A stretch of 35,881 nucleotides of DNA from assembly GCA_904419075.1 (NCBI GenBank), contig CAJFQM010000016.1, positions 1-35,881 of the forward strand, written 5' to 3'. The position numbers and the translations under genes are program-made. Positions 8,765-16,843 of this stretch are shown here, in pieces. This DNA comes from an uncultured Clostridia bacterium (lineage in GTDB: Bacteria; Bacillota; Clostridia; Christensenellales; Borkfalkiaceae). Every line of letters begins with the position of its first letter. Within the stretch, counting starts at the first letter, position 1. A model generated the notes under the pieces. That model was not told the origin of the DNA. It did not search any database and was given only the letters and a program-made list of their open reading frames with translations.

Positions 8765-9883
8765 TTATTTATTTTCGTATTCCGTCATCGTAAGTTTGGA
8801 GTCGGCATAAATCTTGATGCAGTCCACCGAAGGAGAAGCCGCGTCCACCGTTCCCGCCTCTCCCGCGGGCGTTTCGCTGTTATTCACGGTAAGACGAATA
8901 AAGTTCTGACCAGCTTTAAGGTCGATATTATTGATATAAACTTCTTTCCAGCCGCCGCGGATTCCCGGCTCCGTAGATATATCCGCACCATTTCCGAGTC
9001 TGAATTCGTCAAAATTGATTGCCGTATCGTTGACCGTGACCACATAGGAATCCGAATCCAACATGATGTCCGCATACTCACAGGAAAGGACAAGACGGAG
9101 CGTGGCACCCTTTACCTCGGTCTCAGCCTCAATTTCAAACTGCAAATAAGCGTCCTTATAGAAAAGTCCCGAAACGTATTTGCCGCCGCTTGCACCAGCG
9201 TCGGACTTTATCAGATCAACGCCGTTTGCAGGTCCCGAAAAGTTTGAGCCTTTCTTTGCACCGCCTTCGGTAGCAAGCCCCAACGCAATGTCTATCGGAT
9301 CCGTAATTCCCGTAAGCTGAGTATCTTCCGCCTCAAAGGTGAAAATTTCCTGCCACTTCGCATAGAAATTCTGTTCGCCTTCATATTTCTTCATGTCACT
9401 GTATTGTTCGGAACCGTCCTCCGTATACCAGCCTCCGAAAACAAAACCATCACGTTCGGGAGTACCGGGATACGGAATACGAGAACCGTTCGCGAACGTC
9501 TTGGACACATATATTTCCTCGGGCGCACCTTCATAATTCCAATAGAAATTCGCTACCGACGTATCGGACGCGGAATCCCAACCTGCATAGAGCGTAATAT
9601 CCGATGTGACCGTTTCCGTTTCAAAGCTATAAATATTTTCAAGCGTCTCTTCCTTATACCAACCGCCAAAAATGTAATTCTCCTTCGTAGGATCGGCAGG
9701 TACCTCAACTTTTCCTCCTTCTTCAACCTTCTGAGATTCCACTTCGCTTCCGCCGTTACTCTCGAAATCAACCGTATACATGGTAACGCTTTCGCCCTCA
9801 TCGCCGCACCCTGCAACAGAAAATACAGTCGCCGTCATACATACTGCAGCAAAAAGTCCTGCCCATTTCGTCAATTTGTTCAT
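8765..9883 (-). CDS. Surface lipoprotein with two InlB-type repeats and a CBM6/35-like domain
   Basis: This is a 372-residue lipoprotein with lipobox SVAGC (Cys26). Two Listeria-Bacteroides (InlB B) repeats follow. One spans about 35-105, from YTVDFESNGGSEVESQ to TLYAGW; the second, about 108-175, ends NFYAKW. The C-terminal half (about 178-365) begins FEAEDTQLTG and has the length and the SGGKYVSG and CIKIYAD strands of a CBM6/CBM35-like beta-sandwich that binds glycans. No catalytic motif is seen. The start at 9883 has an AAGGAGAA ribosome-binding site. It lies directly upstream of the four-helix protein and GH3 gene, so it probably holds the polymer near the GH3 enzyme at the cell surface. 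Confidence 0.82.
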   Translation of the reverse strand: MNKLTKWAGLFAAVCMTATVFSVAGCGDEGESVTMYTVDFESNGGSEVESQKVEEGGKVEVPADPTKENYIFGGWYKEETLENIYSFETETVTSDITLYAGWDSASDTSVANFYWNYEGAPEEIYVSKTFANGSRIPYPGTPERDGFVFGGWYTEDGSEQYSDMKKYEGEQNFYAKWQEIFTFEAEDTQLTGITDPIDIALGLATEGGAKKGSNFSGPANGVDLIKSDAGASGGKYVSGLFYKDAYLQFEIEAETEVKGATLRLVLSCEYADIMLDSDSYVVTVNDTAINFDEFRLGNGADISTEPGIRGGWKEVYINNIDLKAGQNFIRLTVNNSETPAGEAGTVDAASPSVDCIKIYADSKLTMTEYENK

Positions 9884-9921
9884 AATCGTTCTCCTTTTTT
9901 ATCTGTAATAAAATCAGAATT

Positions 9922-9953
9922 TCAGGGTGTGCCGAGTGCTCGGCACACCCTGA
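9922..9953 (-). terminator. Perfect 15-bp stem between large GH3 gene and CBM lipoprotein gene
   Basis: TCAGGGTGTGCCGAG (9922-9936) is perfectly repeated in inverse at 939-953 of the same block, separated by two bases. On the minus strand it follows the stop of the 1386-residue GH3 gene by about 33 bp. The downstream sequence AAATTCTGATTTTATT is only moderately T-rich, so it may be a partial terminator or an mRNA-end stabiliser that gives the GH3 message a higher dose than the genes behind it. Confidence 0.55.
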
Positions 9954-9986
9954 CAAGTGTTGCCTATAAAGTTGCCTTACAAGTTA

Positions 9987-12900
9987 TCAGTTTTCCTTCT
10001 TCTTTTTGAGGAGACAAACCGTACCTGCAGCCGCCAAAGCCACAAACGTCAAGCCTGCAATTCCGGATACGGAGGAATTACATCCGCTGCCGTCTTTACC
10101 GTCTTTACCTGCGGGACCCGTTGCCGGAGTGCCCGTGTCTTCACCGTTCACAAACCAGTTGCCGTTATCGCCGATATACGGAACATCCTCTTCCCAATCG
10201 GGGGTCTCAGACGAACTATCTCCGGCAACCACAAAGGTAAGCTCAATATCAATCGTCGTTGTTTCCGTCGAATCGCCACCGCTGGGACCGCCGGGACCGC
10301 CCATCGGCATTATCGCGTTCGACATGTTCATCGGACCGGGGAATCCGCCGCCTCCGGGGAATCCGCCGCCTCCGGGGAACCCGCCGCCACTAGACTTCGT
10401 CGCCGTCAACTCAACAACTACCGTATAGGTACCGGCTTCTGTAGGAGTGCCTTGAATGATGGCACCGCCATCTTCGCTATTCGTAAGCGTAACGCCCTCG
10501 GGAAGAGCTCCGCTCTTTACCTTATATTCAAGGGAGTCATACTTATCTTTCGTAAATTCGGAAGAGATGATCTTGGTCATGAATTCCTGCCCGACTTTCA
10601 TCTCGTCCAACTTATCTCCGTTCTCATCAAGGTTCAAAGCCGATTCGACTTTAATCGAATATTCCGCGGTCTCGGTGATAAATCCGTCGATGACGTAACT
10701 TACCGTGAACTTGAAGTCACCGATTTCCTCCGGCGTACCGCTGATCGTTCCAGTCAATCCGTCGAGAGTAAGACCTTCGGGAAGTTTGCCTGCAGAGACG
10801 CTGGCCTTTGCAGTCGAATCGCTATCGAGTACGCTGGCGATCGATACGCTCGCTTCGTATTTGACTCCTTCCATACCGTTCGTAAGCGCACTGCCGTTTA
10901 TCGTCAATTCGGAATAACCGTTGCGCTGTCCGACCGTGTTCGCCGTGTTGTAAAGCACGCTCTTGGCGCACATACGCACGCAATACCACTGCGTATAGTT
11001 CTCCTGACCTTCAACGACTACCGTGCCCTTTTCGGCATCCCATTCGCCCGAAAGATATTCGACGAAAGGAGTCGTGTAAAGTTCAAAGACGTTGCCCGAA
11101 CGAACCATCATATCGGGATCGGTCCTAATCTTCCAGCCGATGTAACCGTCGGTTACGAAGCTGGCATGCGTTCCCCATTGATTCTGATAGAGTTCCGTGC
11201 TCAAATTGTAGTTATTGGTATTGGAAAGTCCGCCGAGTCTGCCGTAGCCGACCATCGCGCCCTTGGAGCCGCCCTCTTGAAGCGCCATCTGGAAAGACTT
11301 GGTGTACGTCTCGCGCATGGACTGTTCCGTCGCCCATGTGAAGAGGTTGCCGCGGTTAGATTCCTGATCGTTCATGAAACAGTGCTTGACATAGCACACA
11401 ACACCCTTGGACTGAACACCTTGGATAACCGCTGCCGCCATGTAACCGCTGTGCAGGCTGTCCTGCGAATAGTATTCATTGTTGCGGCCCGAGAAAGGCG
11501 AACGATGAATGTCCGCACCGGGACCGTACCAACCGGTCTGCGTGCTGGTAGGATCTTTCAAAAGACCGATGTTGCCCATAATGCGCCCCTGCTTTTCGGC
11601 AAGCTCTACATTGAAGGTGGACGCGATAATGTCCTCGGAGCACCAGCAATGGCTGCTGTCCCAGTTATTCGGGCCGTCGGAATCTTCCGTCTTGACTTTG
11701 CCCACGGATGCGATATCCACCGTCGAATATCCGCCGAATTCTACAACCGTGCAAAGCTCGTCATAGGTGAGCTGATTGAGGAAGTCATCCCACTTCGGAT
11801 CGTTCCAATCTACGTTGTACATATCCTTATACTTGATAGGGCTTTCCTCGGCCAAAGAAACGTACATGGGGAAAAGAAGTTCCGTTCTGTTATTCTGAAC
11901 CAAGTGGTCTTCGTCGTAAACACCCGTAGCTTGTGTCCAACCTTCGGGAATATCGTCCTTCGTCTTATACCAAGGATCGGATTCTCTGTCGTTTACATAG
12001 TTCTTCTGAGCGTCGTAAACAGTTTCGCCCGGGTTCTCACGATCGTAATACGTCTTGCCGCCGTCAGCCGTGGGATTGCCGTTATCGTCCACGCCCTTGT
12101 TGCTGACCGTGAAGTTATCCCAGAAAGCCCAGTTCGCAAGTATGTTGTCCTTGAAAGTAAGGTCGCCGCTGTCGGGGGCTTCGGGGAAAGTACCTACGAA
12201 ATCGGCACGGGAAAGAACGGTCATCCCGCTTGTTCCGTCCGCCATCATGTCCGCGGTACGAACGTTGCCGTAGTTAAGGTCGTCGACCTTGACATCTGCA
12301 CCCGAAGTAACGTCATTCTCGCCCGTCGTGAACAGGTCTTTGACGGCATTGCCCGAGAAGTCGTCAATCTTAAGGTCGGCTTTTCCCGTCAGCTCGAACC
12401 GAGCTTCGTCGTAAGCGTCGTCCGTGGCTTCGACCTCTGTCGCATAATCATAATGGGAATCTTCCATTGCCCTTACGATATATTCGCCCGCATCGAGGAT
12501 ATAGTGACCTTTCGTCCCGTCGCCGTTATCCGCGTTGGAATCCCACGAAGCCATATCCTGAACGTTGAATTCGACGGTCACGGTCTGGGTTTCGCCGGGT
12601 TTGAGTTCGTCCGTCTTGGCAAAGCCGACCAAAACGACCGCGGATTTCTCCACGCTTCCCTCCGAACGAATATAGGGAGCCGTAACGTAGACCTGAACGG
12701 TCTTTTTGCCCGTATAGTTGCCGGTGTTTTTCACTTCTACGGGAACGTACAGTTTTTTGACCTTCGCTTCGTTGCCTACCGACGAATTGAACTGATCGGC
12801 AGCGACATTTTCGCCGAGCTCCGTCGTGCAATCCTTATCCGTATACAGGCCCTTGACGTTGAAGCTGAAAGACGTATAGGAAAGCCCGTAGCCGTACTGA

Positions 12901-14147
12901 TAGGTTACGCTGTCATCCCACCAAGCATTCGCCTGTTCAATCGCACCTTCGGTGTTTTTCTCTGCCGGCTTCGCAAGTTCGCCGTCCGTATAGGTGAGAT
13001 AACCCTCCGCGATTTCGGTATATACCGTCTCATAATATTTATAGCCGAGATAGATACCTTCTTCGTAATCGATTCCGTAATAGCCTTCGCCGCCTTCATA
13101 AGCAGTGGAAGTACCTGCAGTACCCGTCACGGTGCCGTCTGCATGCATATATTTCGAGGAACCAACGGCGCCGTTATAGCCCTTCGTCTGGTTGTTGTTA
13201 CCGAAGTTGTACCACGTGGGATCCGCCGTGAAGTCCGCCATCCATTCGTCGACGAGTCCGCCCGAAGGGGAAACTTTGCCGATCAAAATGTCCGCCAAAC
13301 CGTCGAGTCCGCCTACGCCCGGACGGCCGATATGTATGATCCCGTCGATTTCATCGTCGTTCTTCAAGTCATCGATTTCCATGGGATTGGAGGTGTTCGT
13401 TATGACGACGACCTTTTTGAACTGCGATTTTACCATCGCGATAAGCTCTTCCTCGCTGTCCGTCAGCATGAGGGAATGCTTATAATATTCATCTTCCTCG
13501 GCCTGAGGACCCGTTTCGCCGCCCGAAGTTTCCTTCTTCAACAGCGCCTTATGGTCGTCTTCAGAGCCCTTGACGGTTTCCTCCGTCACGCGCGACGCGT
13601 CGCTGCCTTCGCCGCCCTCTCTCGAAAGGACGATGAACGCCACATCGTTATAAAGCCCGAACGAATTTTTGACTTGACCATTAAACGTCGTGTCTTCGTG
13701 TCCGAGCTCGGACGTATCGTTCTTATAGAACTCTTTCAACGTCGGGTTTACTTTGAAGCCCGCAGCCTCCAAGGCGTCCGCCACTGTCGTGTCGCTTGCC
13801 GACGAGCTTCCGCTGAATGCACCCGAACTGTCCGAAGCTCCGATCAGGTTGTCCGACGTTACGCCGAAGACGCTCACCCATTCTTTGCCGCTCAAAGGAA
13901 GCGCATTGTCTTTGTTCTTCAAAAGAACGTCGCCCTCTTGAGCAAGCTCACGGGTCAGATCTTCCGCCGCTTTCTTGGCGTCTTCCATGGAATCGTAATC
14001 GGTATAATATTTGCCCTCATACGATTTGGAAACTTCGTCAGCGAACGTCAGCAACGACGTACCCAAAGACGTTGTCCCGACGGCCAATGATATCGACAGC
14101 GCCAAGAGCGCCGTGATCTTTTTAGCCGTCTTTTTCTGTTTAGCCAT
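9987..14147 (-). CDS. Giant permuted GH3 surface enzyme with Ig-like domains, Gly-rich stalk and Cys-containing C-terminal anchor tail
   Basis: This 1386-residue secreted protein begins with a hydrophobic N-terminal signal (about 10-30). It then has the GH3 C-domain (about 50-390), a fibronectin-III-like domain (about 440-545) and the GH3 barrel (about 760-1080). The barrel holds SDGPNN (Asp824), YVKHCFMNDQE and SFVTDGYIG, where Asp1000 is the likely nucleophile. Two putative-Ig (He_PIG-like) domains with LPEGLTL and LPEGVTL signatures follow, then a GGGFPGG repeat stalk and a collagen-like GPAGKDGKDG stretch. The last 31 residues are GCNSS, a hydrophobic helix and KKKK. ATG 14147 is chosen for its GAGGAGGAAA ribosome-binding site. 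A sigma-A promoter and LytTR-like sites lie upstream, next to the LytTR regulator gene. Substrate unknown; GH3 exo-glycosidase chemistry is expected. Confidence 0.9.
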   Translation of the reverse strand: MAKQKKTAKKITALLALSISLAVGTTSLGTSLLTFADEVSKSYEGKYYTDYDSMEDAKKAAEDLTRELAQEGDVLLKNKDNALPLSGKEWVSVFGVTSDNLIGASDSSGAFSGSSSASDTTVADALEAAGFKVNPTLKEFYKNDTSELGHEDTTFNGQVKNSFGLYNDVAFIVLSREGGEGSDASRVTEETVKGSEDDHKALLKKETSGGETGPQAEEDEYYKHSLMLTDSEEELIAMVKSQFKKVVVITNTSNPMEIDDLKNDDEIDGIIHIGRPGVGGLDGLADILIGKVSPSGGLVDEWMADFTADPTWYNFGNNNQTKGYNGAVGSSKYMHADGTVTGTAGTSTAYEGGEGYYGIDYEEGIYLGYKYYETVYTEIAEGYLTYTDGELAKPAEKNTEGAIEQANAWWDDSVTYQYGYGLSYTSFSFNVKGLYTDKDCTTELGENVAADQFNSSVGNEAKVKKLYVPVEVKNTGNYTGKKTVQVYVTAPYIRSEGSVEKSAVVLVGFAKTDELKPGETQTVTVEFNVQDMASWDSNADNGDGTKGHYILDAGEYIVRAMEDSHYDYATEVEATDDAYDEARFELTGKADLKIDDFSGNAVKDLFTTGENDVTSGADVKVDDLNYGNVRTADMMADGTSGMTVLSRADFVGTFPEAPDSGDLTFKDNILANWAFWDNFTVSNKGVDDNGNPTADGGKTYYDRENPGETVYDAQKNYVNDRESDPWYKTKDDIPEGWTQATGVYDEDHLVQNNRTELLFPMYVSLAEESPIKYKDMYNVDWNDPKWDDFLNQLTYDELCTVVEFGGYSTVDIASVGKVKTEDSDGPNNWDSSHCWCSEDIIASTFNVELAEKQGRIMGNIGLLKDPTSTQTGWYGPGADIHRSPFSGRNNEYYSQDSLHSGYMAAAVIQGVQSKGVVCYVKHCFMNDQESNRGNLFTWATEQSMRETYTKSFQMALQEGGSKGAMVGYGRLGGLSNTNNYNLSTELYQNQWGTHASFVTDGYIGWKIRTDPDMMVRSGNVFELYTTPFVEYLSGEWDAEKGTVVVEGQENYTQWYCVRMCAKSVLYNTANTVGQRNGYSELTINGSALTNGMEGVKYEASVSIASVLDSDSTAKASVSAGKLPEGLTLDGLTGTISGTPEEIGDFKFTVSYVIDGFITETAEYSIKVESALNLDENGDKLDEMKVGQEFMTKIISSEFTKDKYDSLEYKVKSGALPEGVTLTNSEDGGAIIQGTPTEAGTYTVVVELTATKSSGGGFPGGGGFPGGGGFPGPMNMSNAIMPMGGPGGPSGGDSTETTTIDIELTFVVAGDSSSETPDWEEDVPYIGDNGNWFVNGEDTGTPATGPAGKDGKDGSGCNSSVSGIAGLTFVALAAAGTVCLLKKKKEN
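10338..10391 (-). repeat. 18-bp tandem repeat encoding GGGFPG units
   Basis: The unit GGGGAATCCGCCGCCTCC (plus-strand reading) occurs twice exactly at 10338-10373, and a third, diverged copy runs to about 10391. It encodes the Gly-Phe-Pro-Gly-rich stalk of the large GH3 surface protein. Copy number is likely to vary between strains through slippage. Confidence 0.85.
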
Positions 14148-14213
14148 AAATTTCCTCCTCTTAAATTTTTGTTGCCCGCTATCTGTAAAGATTGCAGACA
14201 TTTTACGGATATG

Positions 14214-14242
14214 ATTATATATATCTCCATTGCATTTTTCAA
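14214..14242 (-). promoter_or_regulatory. Sigma-A promoter of the large GH3 gene
   Basis: On the minus strand, TTGAAA (14237-14242) and a perfect TATAAT (14214-14219) are separated by exactly 17 bp. Transcription would start near 14206 and give a leader of about 60 bases before the GH3 ribosome-binding site. The -35 box departs from consensus at two bases (TTGAAA against TTGACA has one, plus A-rich flanks), which leaves room for activation. Confidence 0.8.
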
Positions 14243-14252
14243 GAGCTATTAA

Positions 14253-14323
14253 ATAAACGGAAACAAAATGACCATATTTTGTCAGAATTTATTGCAAACT
14301 GTAAAATTTTATGTACGGATTGT
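14253..14323 (-). promoter_or_regulatory. Phased array of four LytTR-like half-sites upstream of the GH3 promoter
   Basis: Reading the minus strand, four nine-base elements occur in order: ACAATCCGT (14315-14323), ACAGTTTGC (14294-14302), ACAAAATAT (14274-14282) and TCCGTTTAT (14253-14261). Starts are 21, 20 and 21 bp apart. LytTR regulators bind direct repeats of [TA][AC][CA]GTTN[AG][TG] spaced about 21-22 bp. The last element matches fully, the second at 8 of 9, and the other two are degenerate. The promoter-proximal element ends 10 bp before the -35 box, as expected for an activator. The adjacent LytTR regulator is the natural candidate; binding is inferred. Confidence 0.5.
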
Positions 14324-14349
14324 AAATTAAAAAATCCTTTTCGATAAGA

Positions 14350-14389
14350 ACGACACGGCCGTATACCATGCGGTAAGCGACCGTGTCGT
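14350..14389 (-). terminator. Possible terminator hairpin after the LytTR regulator
   Basis: ACGACACGG (14350-14358) pairs perfectly with CCGTGTCGT (14381-14389), and an inner TACC/GGTA pair shortens the loop. On the minus strand it lies about 43 bp beyond the regulator stop. The sequence after the stem is TCTTATCG, so a true T-tract is lacking at the stem base; a TTTTTT run follows about 15 bases later. It could separate the regulator genes from the GH3 promoter. Confidence 0.45.
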
Positions 14390-14432
14390 CAGGAGGAAAA
14401 AATAATGTAAAAAGCAAAAGAAGGGAAAAAAT

Positions 14433-15194
14433 TTATTTGTCGTCGAACAGAACCGCGCCGATTTTTCTCAGATAGTTCAAATACAGAGCTTTTAATTCCT
14501 GCACTTTTTCCCGACTGATGCTGATGGTGATTCCGTCTTTATAATTCAGCAAAATGTCCGTCCTCTCTATCCTCTGTACGTATTTCAGATTGACGAGATA
14601 TCCTTGATAAACCCGTATAATATCGAACTTTTCCAGTTTATTTTCCAAGTCGCGCATCGTCATATGAATTTCTATCTGCTCGCCGTCCGACATATAGACG
14701 TATTGTTTATAACGGAAACTTTCGATATACACGATGTCCGAAACGCGAACCCGACGGATTATCGAATTATTCGCCGTCTTTAACGCCACATAACTATTAT
14801 TGATTACGCGGGTATTGATATACGAGTGGAGGGTATCCTTCAAATCGTGGGTAAAATTATTCTTACGGACGAATCCGAACGGACGCACGGGAAACGTTTC
14901 AAAAACCTTATCCTCTCTGTTCGATACGAAAATAATATCCACCGCATTCTCGTTTTTCCTGAGCGCTTTCGCCAGCTCCACACCGTCGATTTTCGGCATG
15001 TCAATATCCAAAAACAGAGCATCGTAGACGCGTTCGCCGTCCTTTACGTTATTATACAAAGACACGGGTGAAACATATTTATCGCACGAGACCGAAACCC
15101 CGCATGCAGTCAGTATTTTACTTATTTTCGCGCAGATTGCTTCGCAGACGATTTCATCGTCGTCGCAAACCGCAAAATTAACCTCTTTACTCAT
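14433..15194 (-). CDS. LytTR-family response regulator (AgrA-like)
   Basis: This 253-residue response regulator has a receiver domain (about 5-125) with an acidic pocket (Asp11-Asp13), phospho-acceptor Asp63 in ALFLDIDMPKIDG, switch residue Ser91 and Lys111. The LytTR DNA-binding domain (about 133-250) contains VSDIVYIES, the FDIIRVYQGYLVNLKYV core and ISREKVQELK. LytTR proteins bind phased direct repeats and usually control surface or secreted products. The start overlaps the kinase stop by eight bases (ATGAGTAA), so the pair is co-translated. Candidate target sites lie 70-190 bp downstream of its stop, in front of the large GH3 gene. No peptide-pheromone gene (agrD/agrB) is visible nearby. 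Confidence 0.93.
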   Translation of the reverse strand: MSKEVNFAVCDDDEIVCEAICAKISKILTACGVSVSCDKYVSPVSLYNNVKDGERVYDALFLDIDMPKIDGVELAKALRKNENAVDIIFVSNREDKVFETFPVRPFGFVRKNNFTHDLKDTLHSYINTRVINNSYVALKTANNSIIRRVRVSDIVYIESFRYKQYVYMSDGEQIEIHMTMRDLENKLEKFDIIRVYQGYLVNLKYVQRIERTDILLNYKDGITISISREKVQELKALYLNYLRKIGAVLFDDK

Positions 15195-16539
15195 TTTTAT
15201 CCTCCGGATTCAACTCCAACATGACTTCCGCCACAAATTCATTATCTACAATCGTATAATGTACATAATCGTTATATTTCTCCACGATACGCTTGACAAT
15301 CTTATGCCCGTACCCATGATTCGCCGCGTCGTCCTTTACCGTGTTCATCTTCAAAAGGCTCTCCCTGTCCGCGTCCTCACGGATTTCGTTCTGCACGCTG
15401 ATATACAGATAATCCATGCGCCTTCCGATTTTCAAGTCCACCAGATAATCGCGGCTCTCCGTACGCAAAAGCCCCTCTATCGCATTATCCAGAAGATTGA
15501 CCAACACACGGCATAAGTCACTCGGTTCAAACGGCAGTATCTTCGGTACGTTTATCTTGGAAACCAACGATATTCCGTAAGAATTCGCCTTCAAGATCTC
15601 CATATTCACAATTGAATTGATCAACTGATTCCCGCAGTCCACAAATCCGCTGAACGTAGAACGCGTATAGCTCTTTTCCATAGAGGAAAAATATTTCTTT
15701 AAGTCGTCGTATCGCCCCTCTTCCAGCATGAGCTGCATCACTTTATTCTGATTCTTCATGTCGTGACGAAGCGAACGCATCTCCTCTATCGCCTGCTCCG
15801 TAATAATCAACATCTTCTTATCCGCTTCCAGCAGTTTGTTTTGGACTTCCAAAATCGTCTTTTCTTTCCGGATTTTACAGTGATAATACACCATCAGATA
15901 ACCCGACACCGAAATGATAAATATTCCCGCAAGCTCTATGCAGTAATAAGTGTCAAATTTTATTCCCTCCGACATCTTCATCACCGTCTTAATGATAATC
16001 AGCGCCGTCGAAACAATCGTCGTTATCATTATCAGAGCAACCGAAAATCCCGGAATATCGCTATATCCTTTCAGACTGTATTTATGTATGACAAAGCTCA
16101 TCCCTATCATCAACAAATCCGCTAAAAAACACACAAATTCCCAATATATGCCATGATATACACTTCTTAGATAGCCGCTTAGTTCATGGCCGAATTCCGC
16201 CGTCGTAATCGCAGTTATAAACACCGTAGCACCTAAAATAAACCGGCTCGTTACATATGTACGATCAAAAACGCCGAGATACAGCAGGATCGTCAACAGC
16301 CAGGCAAGCTGAAAATGTATCCCCGCTATCGCCCGCCATATCACGGATAACTCAAACAGCGCCCAATTGAGCATTGTCCCGACAAAAAACGTACCCAAAA
16401 TATAGACTATCCCTATGGTAATGCTTTTCGCTTCTTTCTTCCAATCGTAAAACACCCAAACGATGGAAAAAGATACCGTCAAAAGTTGCAGGATAAAAAC
16501 TTCGTCGTAGACGATTTTGAAAAAATCAAACATTTTCAC
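15187..16539 (-). CDS. AgrC-like (HPK10/GHKL) membrane sensor histidine kinase
   Basis: This sensor kinase of about 450 residues has six or seven N-terminal transmembrane helices (about 10-225), a linker coiled coil, a phospho-acceptor block SLRHDMKNQ (His259) and a GHKL ATPase domain with NLLDNAIEG (Asn352) and the NHGYGHKIVKRIV glycine box. This is the AgrC/ComD type, which usually senses peptides, paired with a LytTR regulator. I place the start at GTG 16537-16539, nine bases after GGGAG. The ATG at 16644 falls inside the -10 region of the promoter and has no ribosome-binding site. ATG 16533, two codons later, is a near-equivalent alternative. The ligand is unknown; glycan-related signals are possible given the neighbours. 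Confidence 0.9.
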   Translation of the reverse strand: MKMFDFFKIVYDEVFILQLLTVSFSIVWVFYDWKKEAKSITIGIVYILGTFFVGTMLNWALFELSVIWRAIAGIHFQLAWLLTILLYLGVFDRTYVTSRFILGATVFITAITTAEFGHELSGYLRSVYHGIYWEFVCFLADLLMIGMSFVIHKYSLKGYSDIPGFSVALIMITTIVSTALIIIKTVMKMSEGIKFDTYYCIELAGIFIISVSGYLMVYYHCKIRKEKTILEVQNKLLEADKKMLIITEQAIEEMRSLRHDMKNQNKVMQLMLEEGRYDDLKKYFSSMEKSYTRSTFSGFVDCGNQLINSIVNMEILKANSYGISLVSKINVPKILPFEPSDLCRVLVNLLDNAIEGLLRTESRDYLVDLKIGRRMDYLYISVQNEIREDADRESLLKMNTVKDDAANHGYGHKIVKRIVEKYNDYVHYTIVDNEFVAEVMLELNPEDKNE

Positions 16540-16570
16540 AGGGTATTTCTCCCAAAGCTCATAAGTTTTT

Positions 16571-16618
16571 TTATTGCACATTATGACAAATGTGCAATAA
16601 CCGAAGCCCGGGCTTCGG
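16571..16618 (-). promoter_or_regulatory. Two adjacent inverted repeats in the kinase leader
   Basis: TTATTGCACAT (16571-16581) and ATGTGCAATAA (16590-16600) form an 11-bp perfect inverted repeat with an 8-base loop. It abuts the 18-bp perfect palindrome CCGAAGCCCGGGCTTCGG (16601-16618). Both lie between the promoter and the GTG start. On the minus strand they are followed by A residues, so they are not ordinary terminators. They could be operators or leader RNA structure controlling access to the ribosome-binding site. Confidence 0.55.
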
Positions 16619-16634
16619 CGACAAATTTCACTTG

Positions 16635-16663
16635 AGTTTACCATATTTTTCTGCTAAAATCAA
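16635..16663 (-). promoter_or_regulatory. Promoter of the kinase/regulator operon
   Basis: TTGATT (16658-16663) and TAAACT (16635-16640) on the minus strand are 17 bp apart, each matching the sigma-A consensus at four of six positions. Transcription would start near 16628 and give a leader of about 90 bases that contains both inverted repeats. Confidence 0.5.
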
Positions 16664-16780
16664 CTATGCTTTAACAAATGGTAAATTTTCTTTTATAAAA
16701 CGAAACTTTTTTAAGAATATTACACCGTTTTCAGGGCATTTATATTTAACCAGTAAACATATTGATTAAATTATCGGCGA

Positions 16781-16826
16781 GAAAAAATGAGGGGGGGTGA
16801 GTATGCTCACCCCCCCTCATTTTTTC
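16781..16826 (-). terminator. Strong bidirectional intrinsic terminator of the catabolic operon
   Basis: Two perfectly complementary 21-base arms (16781-16801 and 16806-16826) surround a TATG loop. The arms run A6-TGA-G7-TGAG, so the stem contains seven consecutive G-C pairs and ends in six T residues on either strand. It begins 18 bp beyond the aldolase stop and is the clear end of the long minus-strand operon that starts near 31150. It also insulates the kinase promoter from read-through. Confidence 0.95.
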
Positions 16827-16843
16827 GTCTCTATTTCAGCGAC

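Noticed and set aside
10320..10400. Collagen/Gly-rich repeat as a CRISPR-like array
   Set aside because: The 18-bp units are directly adjacent without spacers and in frame with the surface protein.
9957..14090. A 1377-codon open frame on the plus strand, antisense to the large GH3 gene
   Set aside because: It has no ribosome-binding site or recognisable domain, and its product is an Arg/His/Ile/Val-rich mixture. It arises because the sense gene avoids TTA, CTA and TCA codons. The sense strand has signal peptide, GH3 motifs and promoter.
16540..16644. N-terminal extension of the kinase from ATG 16644
   Set aside because: That ATG lies in the -10 region of the apparent promoter and has no ribosome-binding site, and the extension would be encoded by two palindromes. 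GTG 16539 fits better.
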